A DNA stretch of 64,000 nucleotides from UBA1351 sp963677625 (GCA_963677625.2 CAXXSW010000005.1:60998-124997); one strand, 5' to 3'; shown: positions 44,393 to 53,245, numbered from the stretch's first letter. The notes: a model not told the origin generated them from the letters alone. Made by a program: numbers and translations.

Positions 44393-45739
44393 TTAAAAAA
44401 TATTTGCCATCTTATCAACAAGCCAGGAGGCAGAATAAAGGCTCATAAAGAGGACTCCATAACCAACTCCAAGCTTTTTAAAGGTTCCTGCAACAACACC
44501 TACCAAAAGGACCCCAAACATGTTCATAACGCCGGCATCTCGATATGCCAAAAATAGAACGAGAGCAAAGAAGAGACCTAAAAAGGCTTCATGAGGTATA
44601 TTCTTAAAGACAAAACGACAAATCTGTCTAGAGTATCTAACCGTAATGACATAAGTTAACGCACAGGCAATGAAAGCACCAATAACCGTAGCTATTAACA
44701 TATCAGGAAGGCTTAGAATATGGTGCATATTATTTTCCAGCGTATATACTGGAGGCGCATTGAACAAGGGATTAGCTGGTCCTATGGCCATTGGGGATAA
44801 TGGAATTCCAAGGGCTATAAGGGGTATCAAGGTCCCTGAAAAATATGTAGCTTGAGCCAATGCTTCCATGGTAGGAAGAGCAATAGACGCTTTTTGAACC
44901 GGATCTTTTTTTCTTCCTGACACCAATTCTCCAAGAAAAATAGTCAATCCAACTGGACTTAAAATAAAGAGAACAGAACCAATTAGGGAGGCTAAGGAAG
45001 AAAAACCTAGCTCCTCTTTTGTTAAAATCTTTAAAGGATTAATAGATGTCGTTTCTCCTTCAAATTTTAAGTTCAGTTTTCGTTTACCAAAGGTTGGCTT
45101 CCCACCCCTTAATTGGCTGTTCAAAAGTTCAAAGAAACTTAATAGGGCAGGACCAAGGGTTATACCTAGGAAAAAAGAGATAAATACATTTTTTCCTTCA
45201 TCCACAACACCAGTTGCCCAATATAATTGTCTAAGCCCTTGAATCACTAGGGCCATAGGTATTATGGATGCAAGCCCAATTAATTTTTCTTTACTCATTA
45301 AGGCTAGGAGGATTGCTCCCACAAAGAAAATCATATTGCCATATGCTTTAATAGGTTCTGCATAAGGTGCAATAAGTCCTGCCAATAAAAAGCTGACGGG
45401 TATAGAAATAATAGTCCCCACTAAAGCGCCTGCGGCTATTTTCCGAATACTTCTATCTACCAAACCATGCTTTTTAAGAACCATAGCATGTTCAACCATT
45501 GGCGTTGACATCACCCCAGCCGGTATACCTGCAATGGATATGGGTACTGCATCAATCAGCTTACAGGAAACAATAGCTGCAATAAAAAAGCTCAATACCA
45601 CAGGTGCTGATACGCCTGCCAAAATCAAAATCAAAATTACGGGTGCAATGGTTGCTGTTTCATCAGCACCTGGTGCAGCACCAATAATACTATATATAAT
45701 AGTTGCAGCAAGCGCTGCAATAATCATCTGGATTATCAT
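44393..45739 (-). CDS. TctA-like carboxylate permease in the mevalonate operon
   Basis: A 448-residue polytopic membrane protein of the TctA (tripartite tricarboxylate transporter large subunit, DUF112) type. It has about eleven hydrophobic helices and glycine/proline-rich loops: GAAPGADETATIAPVIL, SIAGIPAGVMSTPMVEHAMV and TLIPLIALGIPLSPMAIGPANP. Typical TctA proteins are near 500 residues and carry a GxxPGxG-like motif; this one is divergent (GAAPGADE). It starts with AGGAGGGA 18 bases after a small two-helix protein that could be its TctB-like partner. No TctC binding protein is present. Position between mvaD and mvaK2 suggests a carboxylate of isoprenoid metabolism, possibly mevalonate. 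Confidence 0.75.
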   Translation of the reverse strand: MIIQMIIAALAATIIYSIIGAAPGADETATIAPVILILILAGVSAPVVLSFFIAAIVSCKLIDAVPISIAGIPAGVMSTPMVEHAMVLKKHGLVDRSIRKIAAGALVGTIISIPVSFLLAGLIAPYAEPIKAYGNMIFFVGAILLALMSKEKLIGLASIIPMALVIQGLRQLYWATGVVDEGKNVFISFFLGITLGPALLSFFELLNSQLRGGKPTFGKRKLNLKFEGETTSINPLKILTKEELGFSSLASLIGSVLFILSPVGLTIFLGELVSGRKKDPVQKASIALPTMEALAQATYFSGTLIPLIALGIPLSPMAIGPANPLFNAPPVYTLENNMHHILSLPDMLIATVIGAFIACALTYVITVRYSRQICRFVFKNIPHEAFLGLFFALVLFLAYRDAGVMNMFGVLLVGVVAGTFKKLGVGYGVLFMSLYSASWLVDKMANIF

Positions 45740-45756
45740 TAAAATTCCCTCCTCTT

Positions 45757-45987
45757 TTACTCAATATCCCTTTTAGGGCTGATCCAAATACTGCTGATAA
45801 TAAAACCAGTTATCGCACCAATCAAACCTAGAAACAAGCTTTGACCCACCATTTCGCCAATAGTTAAGGCAAAAGCAAAGGCTAAAAATGTGCACAAAAA
45901 AAGAGCTTTTATCAAATCTTCTAATTTCACAAGGTCTTCCCAAATTTCTATATATTCATGATTTCCATCATTTTCATTCTTCTTCAT
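45757..45987 (-). CDS. Small two-helix membrane protein, putative TctA partner
   Basis: A 76-residue protein: an acidic soluble N-terminus (about 25 residues, MKKNENDGNHEYIEIWEDLV) and two hydrophobic helices (about 28-46 and 51-69) ending SPKRDIE. AGGAAGGA lies 8 bases before the ATG. It is placed between mvaD (26-base gap) and the TctA-like permease (17-base gap). TctB subunits are small but usually have four helices, so this may be a reduced or unrelated small subunit. I do not recognise a family. Confidence 0.65.
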   Translation of the reverse strand: MKKNENDGNHEYIEIWEDLVKLEDLIKALFLCTFLAFAFALTIGEMVGQSLFLGLIGAITGFIISSIWISPKRDIE

Positions 45988-46013
45988 TGTTCAATCCTTC
46001 CTCTTGGATATAA

Positions 46014-46997
46014 TTAGATGTTTACATACTCAATTCCCGGTCCAGGCTTACACACAATAATATCCAGTACTTTAGGTAATCTCCTAAATCTGGCTACAAG
46101 GGCTTCCTGGTCTTCAGGTTGACATAAAACTTTTACATTAGGGCCAGCATCAATAGTAAAATATACTGGAATCCCCTCACTTCTTATAACTCTTACCTCT
46201 TCCATCACTTCTAATGTTCCTGAAGTAAAATACATGAAAGGAGGATTTGCAGCCATCATACTTCCATGCATTTTAAGTGCATTGTACTCAGCTACTTGAC
46301 CTAAAAGGGGAAAATCCCTATTCTCGATTGCTTTTTCTATATGTTCTATATCTTTTGGAACACTCTCAACCCAGGCCTCATAAAAAGGTGAGGTCCTTAC
46401 AGTTGTCTCCATACCTTGTCTACTAGAAATACTTTTTTTTTCTTTCGACACCTGAAGGGATATCACCCTCAGGTCCCACCACTCCCTATTTCTCATTTGC
46501 TGACTATAAGAATCAGATCCATCATCCTCATGACCCATATGCCATTTCACAAAACCGCCATATACGGACCTTGATGCAGAACCTGAGCCCTGTCTTACAA
46601 GGATAGATAGTTCTTTATCCGTAAGTTCAAGGCCACATGCCTTTACTGCTGCAGCACCAAGGGCTGCATATGCCGATGCAGATGAAGCAAAACCCACCGC
46701 CATAGGTACATGATTTTCTGACTTGACTTTGGCAAAAGTCCCAATGCCTGCAAGCTTTCTAACCTTGTCCAAAAACTTACTCACCAGAATCTGGTCCTTT
46801 TCATTTGCCAAGGAGCCATCAATTTCCACATGATCCTTAAGAAGCTCAGTTGAAAACCCTACTGATGTTAGAGTATAGAACTGATCTAAGGTTAAGGAAA
46901 TACTTGAATTATATGGCAAAAAAAGTTCCTTATCCCTTTTCCCCCAATATTTAATCAAAGCAATATTTGTATGTGCTTTAGCTCTTGATGTAACCAT
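46014..46997 (-). CDS. mvaD: Diphosphomevalonate decarboxylase
   Basis: A 327-residue GHMP-superfamily enzyme that decarboxylates mevalonate diphosphate to isopentenyl diphosphate with ATP. AHTNIALIKYWGKRD and LPYNSSISLTLD are N-terminal signatures. PMAVGFASSASAYAALGAAAV is the ATP-binding loop, with RQGSGSASRSVYGGFVKW (catalytic Asp neighbourhood) and YFTIDAGPNVKVLC. GTG 47006 is possible, but ATG 46997 has GGTGA spaced correctly and overlaps mvaK1 by 20 bases. It produces the end product IPP of this operon. Confidence 0.95.
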   Translation of the reverse strand: MVTSRAKAHTNIALIKYWGKRDKELFLPYNSSISLTLDQFYTLTSVGFSTELLKDHVEIDGSLANEKDQILVSKFLDKVRKLAGIGTFAKVKSENHVPMAVGFASSASAYAALGAAAVKACGLELTDKELSILVRQGSGSASRSVYGGFVKWHMGHEDDGSDSYSQQMRNREWWDLRVISLQVSKEKKSISSRQGMETTVRTSPFYEAWVESVPKDIEHIEKAIENRDFPLLGQVAEYNALKMHGSMMAANPPFMYFTSGTLEVMEEVRVIRSEGIPVYFTIDAGPNVKVLCQPEDQEALVARFRRLPKVLDIIVCKPGPGIEYVNI

Positions 46998-48003
46998 TGG
47001 ATTCACCTACACTGACTTCCTTACGTTTGGCTTTTATAGTCCCAGTCTCCTTACCGTCAAAAGAAAACCACCAAACATTTACCTGGTACTCTTCAAAAAG
47101 TTTATTGCATATATTTATCGCACTTTCTTCACTGTCAGCCAGTGCGAGAATACAGCCACCCAATCCACCACCGGTCATTTTACTTCCTAAGGCTCCTGCT
47201 ACTCTAGCGCCTTCTACAAGACTATCAAGTTCCGGACAACTGACACCTAGGTCTTTTAGGCAGGCATGATTGCGACTCATTTTTTCTCCAAGTTTGTCCA
47301 TATCTCCACTTAGCAAGTCCTCTCTCATACCTATAGTTAACTTTCCTATTTCTTGAATCACCACTTGTAAATTCTTGTTTGCTTTTATGGCTTCTCTAAC
47401 ATAAGAAACGGCTTCTTTTGTTTGACCCATAACACCAGAATCAGCAACAACAAAATAAAAAGCTAATGGCGGCTTAATCAACTGTGCCTCTGTCCTAGTT
47501 TTAAAAAACAAGGGTTGTTCCATAACCTCTGTTTTCATGTCAATACCACTTGCCCGGCCATGCCAATGATTTTCAGATACCGTAACAAAACTAATCAAGG
47601 TCTCTATGGACAGTGTCTTATCAAAAAAACCAAAAAGAGCCCTAGTAAGAGCAATGGCCACAGCTGCACTTGACCCAAGACCTCTAGCCATTGGTATATC
47701 CGATTTCACCTTAATCCTAAAGCCCATTACTTCCTGACCTAGTCTTGTCACAAGAGTTTCGAGTAAGATTACAAGTCCTTTTAAAGCCTTAGGTACTTGG
47801 TCTAACTTTCCTGTATAAATATCAGATTGAATCTCCACTGCTTCACTTGGATCACATGCCTCAACAGTAACATATACGCGTAAAGGAATCGGGAAAACAA
47901 GAGCTGGTTGGTCATAAATAATGGCATGTTCACCTGAAAGAATAACTTTCCCAGTTGAAGATGCCATTGTGGTTTTTTCCCTATATAGATTTCCACTTTT
48001 CAT
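46978..48003 (-). CDS. mvaK1: Mevalonate kinase
   Basis: A 341-residue GHMP kinase that phosphorylates mevalonate. Motif 1 is GKVILSGEHAIIYDQPAL, motif 2 PMARGLGSSAAVAIALTRAL, motif 3 GSKMTGGGLGGCILAL. The frame is open to 48114, but that extension would run back through the promoter. ATG 48003, with AGGAGG nine bases upstream, is preferred. It is the first gene of the mevalonate operon and lies about 27 bases after the predicted transcription start. A Fur-like box abuts the promoter. Confidence 0.93.
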   Translation of the reverse strand: MKSGNLYREKTTMASSTGKVILSGEHAIIYDQPALVFPIPLRVYVTVEACDPSEAVEIQSDIYTGKLDQVPKALKGLVILLETLVTRLGQEVMGFRIKVKSDIPMARGLGSSAAVAIALTRALFGFFDKTLSIETLISFVTVSENHWHGRASGIDMKTEVMEQPLFFKTRTEAQLIKPPLAFYFVVADSGVMGQTKEAVSYVREAIKANKNLQVVIQEIGKLTIGMREDLLSGDMDKLGEKMSRNHACLKDLGVSCPELDSLVEGARVAGALGSKMTGGGLGGCILALADSEESAINICNKLFEEYQVNVWWFSFDGKETGTIKAKRKEVSVGESNGYIKS

Positions 48004-48036
48004 CTCTCCAAGCCTCCTAAGCATTGTGATATGTGA

Positions 48037-48065
48037 ATCATAACACAGGCTAGCAGTTTTGTAAA
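48037..48065 (-). promoter_or_regulatory. Promoter of the mevalonate operon
   Basis: On the minus strand TTTACA (48060-48065) and TATGAT (48037-48042), 17-base spacing, upstream of mvaK1. Confidence 0.6.
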
Positions 48066-48080
48066 TGATAATGGTTATCA
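48066..48080. promoter_or_regulatory. Fur-type box upstream of the mevalonate operon
   Basis: TGATAATGGTTATCA matches the 7-1-7 Fur consensus TGATAATnATTATCA at 13 of 14 defined positions. It directly abuts the -35 hexamer of the mevalonate promoter, so a bound Fur-family repressor would block RNA polymerase. The neighbouring kinase gene's stop codon is 52 bases further upstream, so the site belongs to mvaK1. Confidence 0.65.
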
Positions 48081-48131
48081 TTTTTAAAGTTAAAAATATA
48101 ACTATTTTTTTCATATTTTAACAATCAGACT

Positions 48132-48692
48132 CTACTGATCCTTAAGAAATGTTTCAATCTCTTTCAAAGATGGACAATAACCGTCAACCGTTAACACTTT
48201 AAGCGAAGGAACATCATAATTCGGCGGATTATACTCTCCCCCTGGCATAAACTTACCCGTTTCCCGATATATGGCTACCCTTCGATCCCCATGATAAAAT
48301 TCTCGTTTAGGATTCGCCAACCCTCTTTCTAAATGTCGTCTAGCACTTCTTTCTGCATCAAGATCACAAATAATAATGTATAAATTGGCCACTTTCTTTA
48401 TATCAGGCACGATATGCTCCCAAATCTTATGATCAAATGCAGCCTCAATAATCAAAGAAATATTCCCACTAAGCATATTTCGAATTGTGGAAAAAAACAC
48501 CTCATTCACCAAGCCATTAGTTTCTATAGGGAGTTTATCATGTTTAATACCAAAAGTATTAACGTATCCTTCTTTAAACTCATCTCTACTAATCTTGGGG
48601 AGGTACAAGATTTCAGACAACTTATTAGCTAACGTTGACTTCCCTGAACCAGGTCTTCCACTTATTAAAACGCACTTGGGTTTATTATTCAT
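48132..48692 (-). CDS. P-loop kinase-like ATPase
   Basis: A 186-residue single-domain P-loop protein. Walker A is LISGRPGSGKSTLANKL. DEFKEGY and NISLIIEAAFDHKIW fit a small-molecule or zeta-type kinase core, and ERSARRHLERG supplies lid arginines. It resembles the AAA_33 group of predicted kinases. It lies upstream of the mevalonate promoter on the same strand, with its own ribosome site (AGGAGGACG region) and 128 bases before mvaK1, so it may be separate. The substrate is unknown. Confidence 0.75.
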   Translation of the reverse strand: MNNKPKCVLISGRPGSGKSTLANKLSEILYLPKISRDEFKEGYVNTFGIKHDKLPIETNGLVNEVFFSTIRNMLSGNISLIIEAAFDHKIWEHIVPDIKKVANLYIIICDLDAERSARRHLERGLANPKREFYHGDRRVAIYRETGKFMPGGEYNPPNYDVPSLKVLTVDGYCPSLKEIETFLKDQ

Positions 48693-48869
48693 TACACGTC
48701 CTCCCTTCTTGATTCAATTTCTTTGTCATAAGCATTTCTAAAAGCCACTAAGAAAGAGAAGTTTTACTATCTCACTAAAAATCCACTATTTCATCATTAT
48801 AATTTTATCACATTTTCTTAACATTTTCCTCTTCGCTTTATATCTATCAGTCGTTTTCCACATTTCACA

Positions 48870-48898
48870 TTTACTTATACCCAAAACAATGCTATAAT
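48870..48898 (+). promoter_or_regulatory. Promoter of the GH3 gene
   Basis: TTTACT (48870-48875) and TATAAT (48893-48898), 17-base spacing. The leader to ATG 49060 is about 155 bases. It contains CAAGACATGCCTTG (48911-48924, a 12-of-14 palindrome) and GATAATGATAATC (48942-48954). Otherwise the 48693-49059 gap shows nothing I can assign. Confidence 0.5.
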
Positions 48899-49059
48899 TT
48901 TAACAAAATTCAAGACATGCCTTGTTCTTTTTATACTACCTGATAATGATAATCCTTCAGAGCAGGGTTTTGGTATGAATATAACTATTGGTAGAAATCT
49001 ATTAATACTAGATATTTTCTAGCAAATAGGCTGCCTATACTAATTAATTGGAGGGTGAA

Positions 49060-51360
49060 ATGGATACTAATAAAATTGAGGCACTAATAAAAGAAATGAC
49101 ATTGGAGGAAAAGGCTTCCTTATGTTCTGGACAAGACCATTGGCATTCAAAAACTATTGAACGATTAGGAATTCCTGCTATACGCATGTCTGACGGTCCA
49201 CATGGTCTTAGGAAACAGGCTCAAGGCGGCGATCATCTAGGTCTAAATAAAAGTTTACCTGCTACCTGCTTCCCAACTGCAACCACACTTGCCTGCTCAT
49301 GGGATACTGAATTAATCAAAACAATAGGCAATGCATTAGGTATAGAGTGTCAGGCAGAGCATATAGATATTCTTCTTGGTCCTGGAGCGAATCTTAAGCG
49401 TTCCCCTCTTTGCGGAAGAAACTTTGAGTACTTTTCCGAAGATCCATACCTTTCCTCAAGACTTGCCAGTAAATATATCCATGGACTTAAAGAACAAGGT
49501 GTAGGCGCTTCTTTAAAGCATTTTGCTGCAAACAATCAAGAAAACTTTCGATTTCTAGCTGATTCCATTGTTGATGAAAGAACTTTAAGAGAGTTATATT
49601 TAAACAGTTTTGAATTTGTTGTCAAGGAAGCTCAGCCCGCCACTGTCATGTGCGCTTATAATCGCTTAAATGGAACTTACTGTTCTGAAAATTCTTATCT
49701 ACTTACAGATGTATTACGCACTGATTGGGGTTTTGAAGGATTTGTTATTTCAGATTGGGGTGCAGTTAACAAGAGGAGTATGGGATTGGAAGCTGGATTG
49801 GAATTGGAGATGCCACCTGGAAATTTTGAAGGCGATAAATCTATTATAAAGGCTGTTAAAGAAGGCAAATTAAATGAAGAAGTTCTTGATCTTGCAGTCA
49901 AACGTTTCCTTACAGTTGTATTTGATCTAAACGAAGCTCATAAAGAAAATATGCGTGTTGATATAGAAAAGCAACATGAAATTGCTATGAAAGCTTTATG
50001 CGAGTCAATAGTTCTCTTGAAAAATGAAGACGACATCTTACCTCTCGATAAAAGCAACGCCATTGCAGTCATTGGTGGTTTTGCAAAACAACCTAGATTC
50101 CAAGGAGGCGGTAGCTCTTATGTCATGCCATATCAACTTGATTCACCTTTAGATGAAATCCAAAAAATAGTGGGCGATTTTGGGAAGGTGACATATTCAC
50201 AGGGATACAATCTGGATTCTACAGAAGGTAGATACAGCGACCATCCTTTTAGTTCAGCAAGTGATGAATTAAATGAAACATTAATTGATCAAGCTGTTGC
50301 CACTGCAGAGAAGGCAGATATAGCCGTTATTTTTGCCGGTCTACCTGAAAGTTACGAAACCGAAGGTTACGACCGTCTTCATTTAGACATACCACTAGGT
50401 CACAAAGAGCTAATAAAAGCGGTCAGCCAAGTTCAAAAAAACACAATTGTCGTTTTGAATAACGGAGCCCCTGTTATTATGCCTTGGCTAAATAGTGTTA
50501 AGGGACTTATTGAAGCTTACTTAGGCGGCCAAAGTACAGGAAGTGCAATAGCCAATATTCTCTTCGGACTTTCCAACCCATGTGGTAAATTAGCTGAAAC
50601 TTTTCCTCTTCGAATAGAAGACACTCCTTGTTCAATTGATTTTCTCACTGAAGAAACTGAAGTCAAATATAATGAGAATTTATTTATTGGCTACAGATAT
50701 TATGATGCAAAAAAAATAGAAACCCTCTTTCCTTTTGGTTTCGGTCTTTCATACACGAATTATGCATATTCAAATCTTCATCTTGACAAGGATAGACTTA
50801 ATGAAAATGATTTATTGACAGTTTCTGTAGATATTAGCAATATAGGTGACAGGGCAGGAAAAGAGATTGTCCAGCTATACATCCAACAAGCTTCACCAAA
50901 ACAAACTAGACCTATCAAAGAACTCAAAGCTTTCACCAAAATATCCCTTGAAGCTAATGCTTGTAAAACCGTAACTTTTTCTCTTGACAAAAGGGCTTTT
51001 GCCTATTACGACGTTACTGCAAAGGACTGGTTAATAGAATCAGGTGAATACATTATACACATTGCCAAATCCAGTCAGGATATAATCTTATCATCTTCAG
51101 TCTACATAGAAGGAAGCAAAAAAACGAGTCCCCTCTTGCATAGAAACTCCTCTTTTGCTGAATTAGTATCCAATGAAAAGGCTTACAAATTATTTGAACC
51201 TTATATAGAAGGAATAAAAGAAAAATTTATGATAGATTTTGAAAGCGAAAGAGGTAAGAGTTTCCTAAAGGGTCAACCTATAAGAACCCTCATATCTTAC
51301 TCAACGGTTCCTATATCTGAGGACAAATTATTGGCTCTCATTGAAGAAGTCAATAGATAA
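49060..51360 (+). CDS. GH3 family beta-glucosidase
   Basis: A 766-residue glycoside hydrolase of family 3. The N-terminal TIM barrel contains PAIRMSDGPHGLRKQ, GPGANLKRSPLCGRNFEYFS, ASLKHFAANNQE and the nucleophile Asp in GFVISDWGAVNKRS (about residue 230). The sandwich domain contains RFQGGGSSYVMP and LPESYETEGYDRLHL. A fibronectin III-like domain (GDRAGKEIVQLYIQQ) follows. No signal peptide, so it is intracellular. The frame begins at TTG 49048, but ATG 49060 follows GGAGGGTGAA. It stands alone, degrading imported beta-glucosides or other beta-linked oligosaccharides. Confidence 0.94.
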   Translation: MDTNKIEALIKEMTLEEKASLCSGQDHWHSKTIERLGIPAIRMSDGPHGLRKQAQGGDHLGLNKSLPATCFPTATTLACSWDTELIKTIGNALGIECQAEHIDILLGPGANLKRSPLCGRNFEYFSEDPYLSSRLASKYIHGLKEQGVGASLKHFAANNQENFRFLADSIVDERTLRELYLNSFEFVVKEAQPATVMCAYNRLNGTYCSENSYLLTDVLRTDWGFEGFVISDWGAVNKRSMGLEAGLELEMPPGNFEGDKSIIKAVKEGKLNEEVLDLAVKRFLTVVFDLNEAHKENMRVDIEKQHEIAMKALCESIVLLKNEDDILPLDKSNAIAVIGGFAKQPRFQGGGSSYVMPYQLDSPLDEIQKIVGDFGKVTYSQGYNLDSTEGRYSDHPFSSASDELNETLIDQAVATAEKADIAVIFAGLPESYETEGYDRLHLDIPLGHKELIKAVSQVQKNTIVVLNNGAPVIMPWLNSVKGLIEAYLGGQSTGSAIANILFGLSNPCGKLAETFPLRIEDTPCSIDFLTEETEVKYNENLFIGYRYYDAKKIETLFPFGFGLSYTNYAYSNLHLDKDRLNENDLLTVSVDISNIGDRAGKEIVQLYIQQASPKQTRPIKELKAFTKISLEANACKTVTFSLDKRAFAYYDVTAKDWLIESGEYIIHIAKSSQDIILSSSVYIEGSKKTSPLLHRNSSFAELVSNEKAYKLFEPYIEGIKEKFMIDFESERGKSFLKGQPIRTLISYSTVPISEDKLLALIEEVNR

Positions 51361-51443
51361 TTAATCTATTGCAAGGTTAAATAAGAAAAGGGAAATGTAG
51401 CCTCTAGGTATCTATTTTTATACGCTCCATCAATCATATTGGA

Positions 51444-52292
51444 CTAGTTCAAAAGTTGTCCCACGATTAATCCCCCGACAACACCAAAAAGAAAACTAAG
51501 GAGTGTCCCATAAAGATAATACTCGGCAAAAGCCCTGTCTTTAAGTTCTTCATAACGAGCCAAGGACTTTCCTGCCAGAATTAATCCCATGGCTCCGAAC
51601 TGCCCTGCAGCAACAAATATAATAACAAGTATACGTTCCAATATACCAATTTTTATACCAATCTTTTTTTCTTGGTCGCTTAAATGCCTGGACCTAAATG
51701 ACGTCCCTAGACCAATAATTGTCTCTTCTTTTCTAACTTCCTTTTCGCTTTTTACAATGTTAAGGCCCTTCAGAAAATAAGACAAGATAAAGCCTGCCAT
51801 ATAGGAAAAAAGAATCAAAGTAATCACGGCCAAAACATATTCTAGCTTTATCTGGGGAAGCCATATCTTGCCTGAGGTAAAATTGTTTTTATAAAGTCCA
51901 AAAGACGGAATATATTGAGCTTTACTACTAATATTGAATCCTGCAGCAATTATGTATAGGATAAGCAAATGAATACATTGGTCTAGCAAGAAATAAATAA
52001 GTTTGTCATCCTTTATACTTTTCTGCAAGACCATCTTCATATAATCAGTAAACACGTGAAGAATTGTTATAATTATTGACATCACTATGATCCAGTGGCC
52101 TGGTGAGAAGAAAAAATGCAGCGTTTGCATAAGGCCAAATATAATTAGACCATGCCATAACAATGGATTTTTCATTGACCAAAATCTTTTGTTTTCCTCG
52201 AAATACTTATGTTTACCCAAGGCGATTTTATCTGTCTGAAATACAAAATCTCCTAAGAGATGGCACATAATTAAATATATAAATACTTCCAT
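51444..52292 (-). CDS. DUF3307 membrane protein
   Basis: A 282-residue membrane protein. The N-terminal MEVFIYLIMCHLLGDFVFQTDKIAL is the conserved DUF3307 region, with about seven hydrophobic helices and a charged loop with KEVRKEETIIGLGTSFRSRH in the middle. The C-terminal half (GILERILVIIFVAAGQFGAMG and AEYYLYGTLLSFLFGVVGG) is also conserved in such fusions. It follows a SatD-like gene by 65 bases; the two commonly occur together. Function unknown. Confidence 0.78.
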   Translation of the reverse strand: MEVFIYLIMCHLLGDFVFQTDKIALGKHKYFEENKRFWSMKNPLLWHGLIIFGLMQTLHFFFSPGHWIIVMSIIITILHVFTDYMKMVLQKSIKDDKLIYFLLDQCIHLLILYIIAAGFNISSKAQYIPSFGLYKNNFTSGKIWLPQIKLEYVLAVITLILFSYMAGFILSYFLKGLNIVKSEKEVRKEETIIGLGTSFRSRHLSDQEKKIGIKIGILERILVIIFVAAGQFGAMGLILAGKSLARYEELKDRAFAEYYLYGTLLSFLFGVVGGLIVGQLLN

Positions 52293-52357
52293 AAACTCTC
52301 ACCCCTCCTCTAGGAGTCTCAAGGCTCTTCATGCTTATCGAGCAGTTTTAAAACTCC

Positions 52358-53038
52358 TCACCCCTTGTTGATAGTCTTAAGACGCTTTGCTTCTCTTGCA
52401 ATATACGCTTTTATAATCTCTTGTGTCTCTTGTTCAAAAATTTGGAGAACTGACCAATGACCTGCTGATGCTCTCTTTGTATATGCTGAAGAAGAAATGT
52501 GATTATATCCATCTAACTTCCTGAAACTTCCATATTTCTCCATCAAATAAATGGCTTCATAAGTCTTATGGCTCCACCTAGAAAGTATGGTATCATAGAG
52601 CATAAGTTGATTATTCATTAGACGATCAAACGTTTCATCAACACTAGTAATCCTAGATTGTGGTGTCTTATAAAATAATGGATGTTTACTAAGATCTTCA
52701 AGGGATTTTCTAGCAAAATGAAAGGCTTGACCATTTAGCTTCCAAGGGTCGCCCAAAGCAAGTCTGCTTTCATCATCAATCTCTCCAATTCCAATGCCGA
52801 TACGGACTTCTATGGGATAAAACGCCTCTCTTACATACCTTATGTTAGCAATTAGGTTCTCATTAAACGCTAAAAGTCCTTGAATCTCGTCACCAACTAA
52901 AACTTTAAATCCAAGAATTATATCCTTATTCCTTAAAAGATCTTTATTCAGTTTTTCCATTCGACTTTCAATATCTGCTGTTACCTTGTCAATCTTTTTT
53001 GAAGAAATACAGTCCATAGTAAAAACTACATATTTCAT
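52358..53038 (-). CDS. SatD-like protein
   Basis: A 226-residue cytoplasmic protein of the SatD family. The N-terminal 150 residues look like a nucleotide-cyclase-type fold (VVFTMDCISSKKI, VLVGDEIQGLLAF, RIGIGIGEIDD). A C-terminal helical part (AIYLMEKYGSFRKLDGYNH, SSAYTKRASAGHWSVLQIFE) suggests a winged-helix DNA-binding region. SatD is known from the Streptococcus mutans sat operon, but its biochemical role is not settled. It precedes and probably works with the DUF3307 membrane protein. Confidence 0.75.
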   Translation of the reverse strand: MKYVVFTMDCISSKKIDKVTADIESRMEKLNKDLLRNKDIILGFKVLVGDEIQGLLAFNENLIANIRYVREAFYPIEVRIGIGIGEIDDESRLALGDPWKLNGQAFHFARKSLEDLSKHPLFYKTPQSRITSVDETFDRLMNNQLMLYDTILSRWSHKTYEAIYLMEKYGSFRKLDGYNHISSSAYTKRASAGHWSVLQIFEQETQEIIKAYIAREAKRLKTINKG

Positions 53039-53201
53039 GCCAATCCTCCCTCTACCACTTTCTTAATATAAAAGACTATGTTATAGAAAATCCTTTATAC
53101 TTAATTAATCCTATATAAAATTTTAGCATAAACTATATATTAATACAATACTCTCAGCTATTGCTTTAGACGTCTCAATCAAAGGAGTTTTGTCCACTGA
53201 A

Positions 53202-53221
53202 AAAGTCTTATAGATGACTTT
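53202..53221 (-). terminator. Terminator after the response-regulator gene
   Basis: On the minus strand AAAGTC pairs with GACTTT across 8 bases and the 3' arm runs into T5; 24 bases past the response-regulator stop codon. Confidence 0.55.
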
Positions 53222-53245
53222 CTATTTAACCATCTTCTTTACTTC

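Noticed and set aside
48004..48114. N-terminal extension of mevalonate kinase
   Set aside because: It would cover the promoter and Fur-like box and has a hydrophobic sequence unlike mevalonate kinases; ATG 48003 follows AGGAGG.
48941..48955. TGATAATGATAATCC, a second Fur-like sequence in the GH3 leader
   Set aside because: It matches only 12 of 14 defined positions, is not palindromic, and lies over 40 bases downstream of the predicted start; a beta-glucosidase is not an obvious Fur target.
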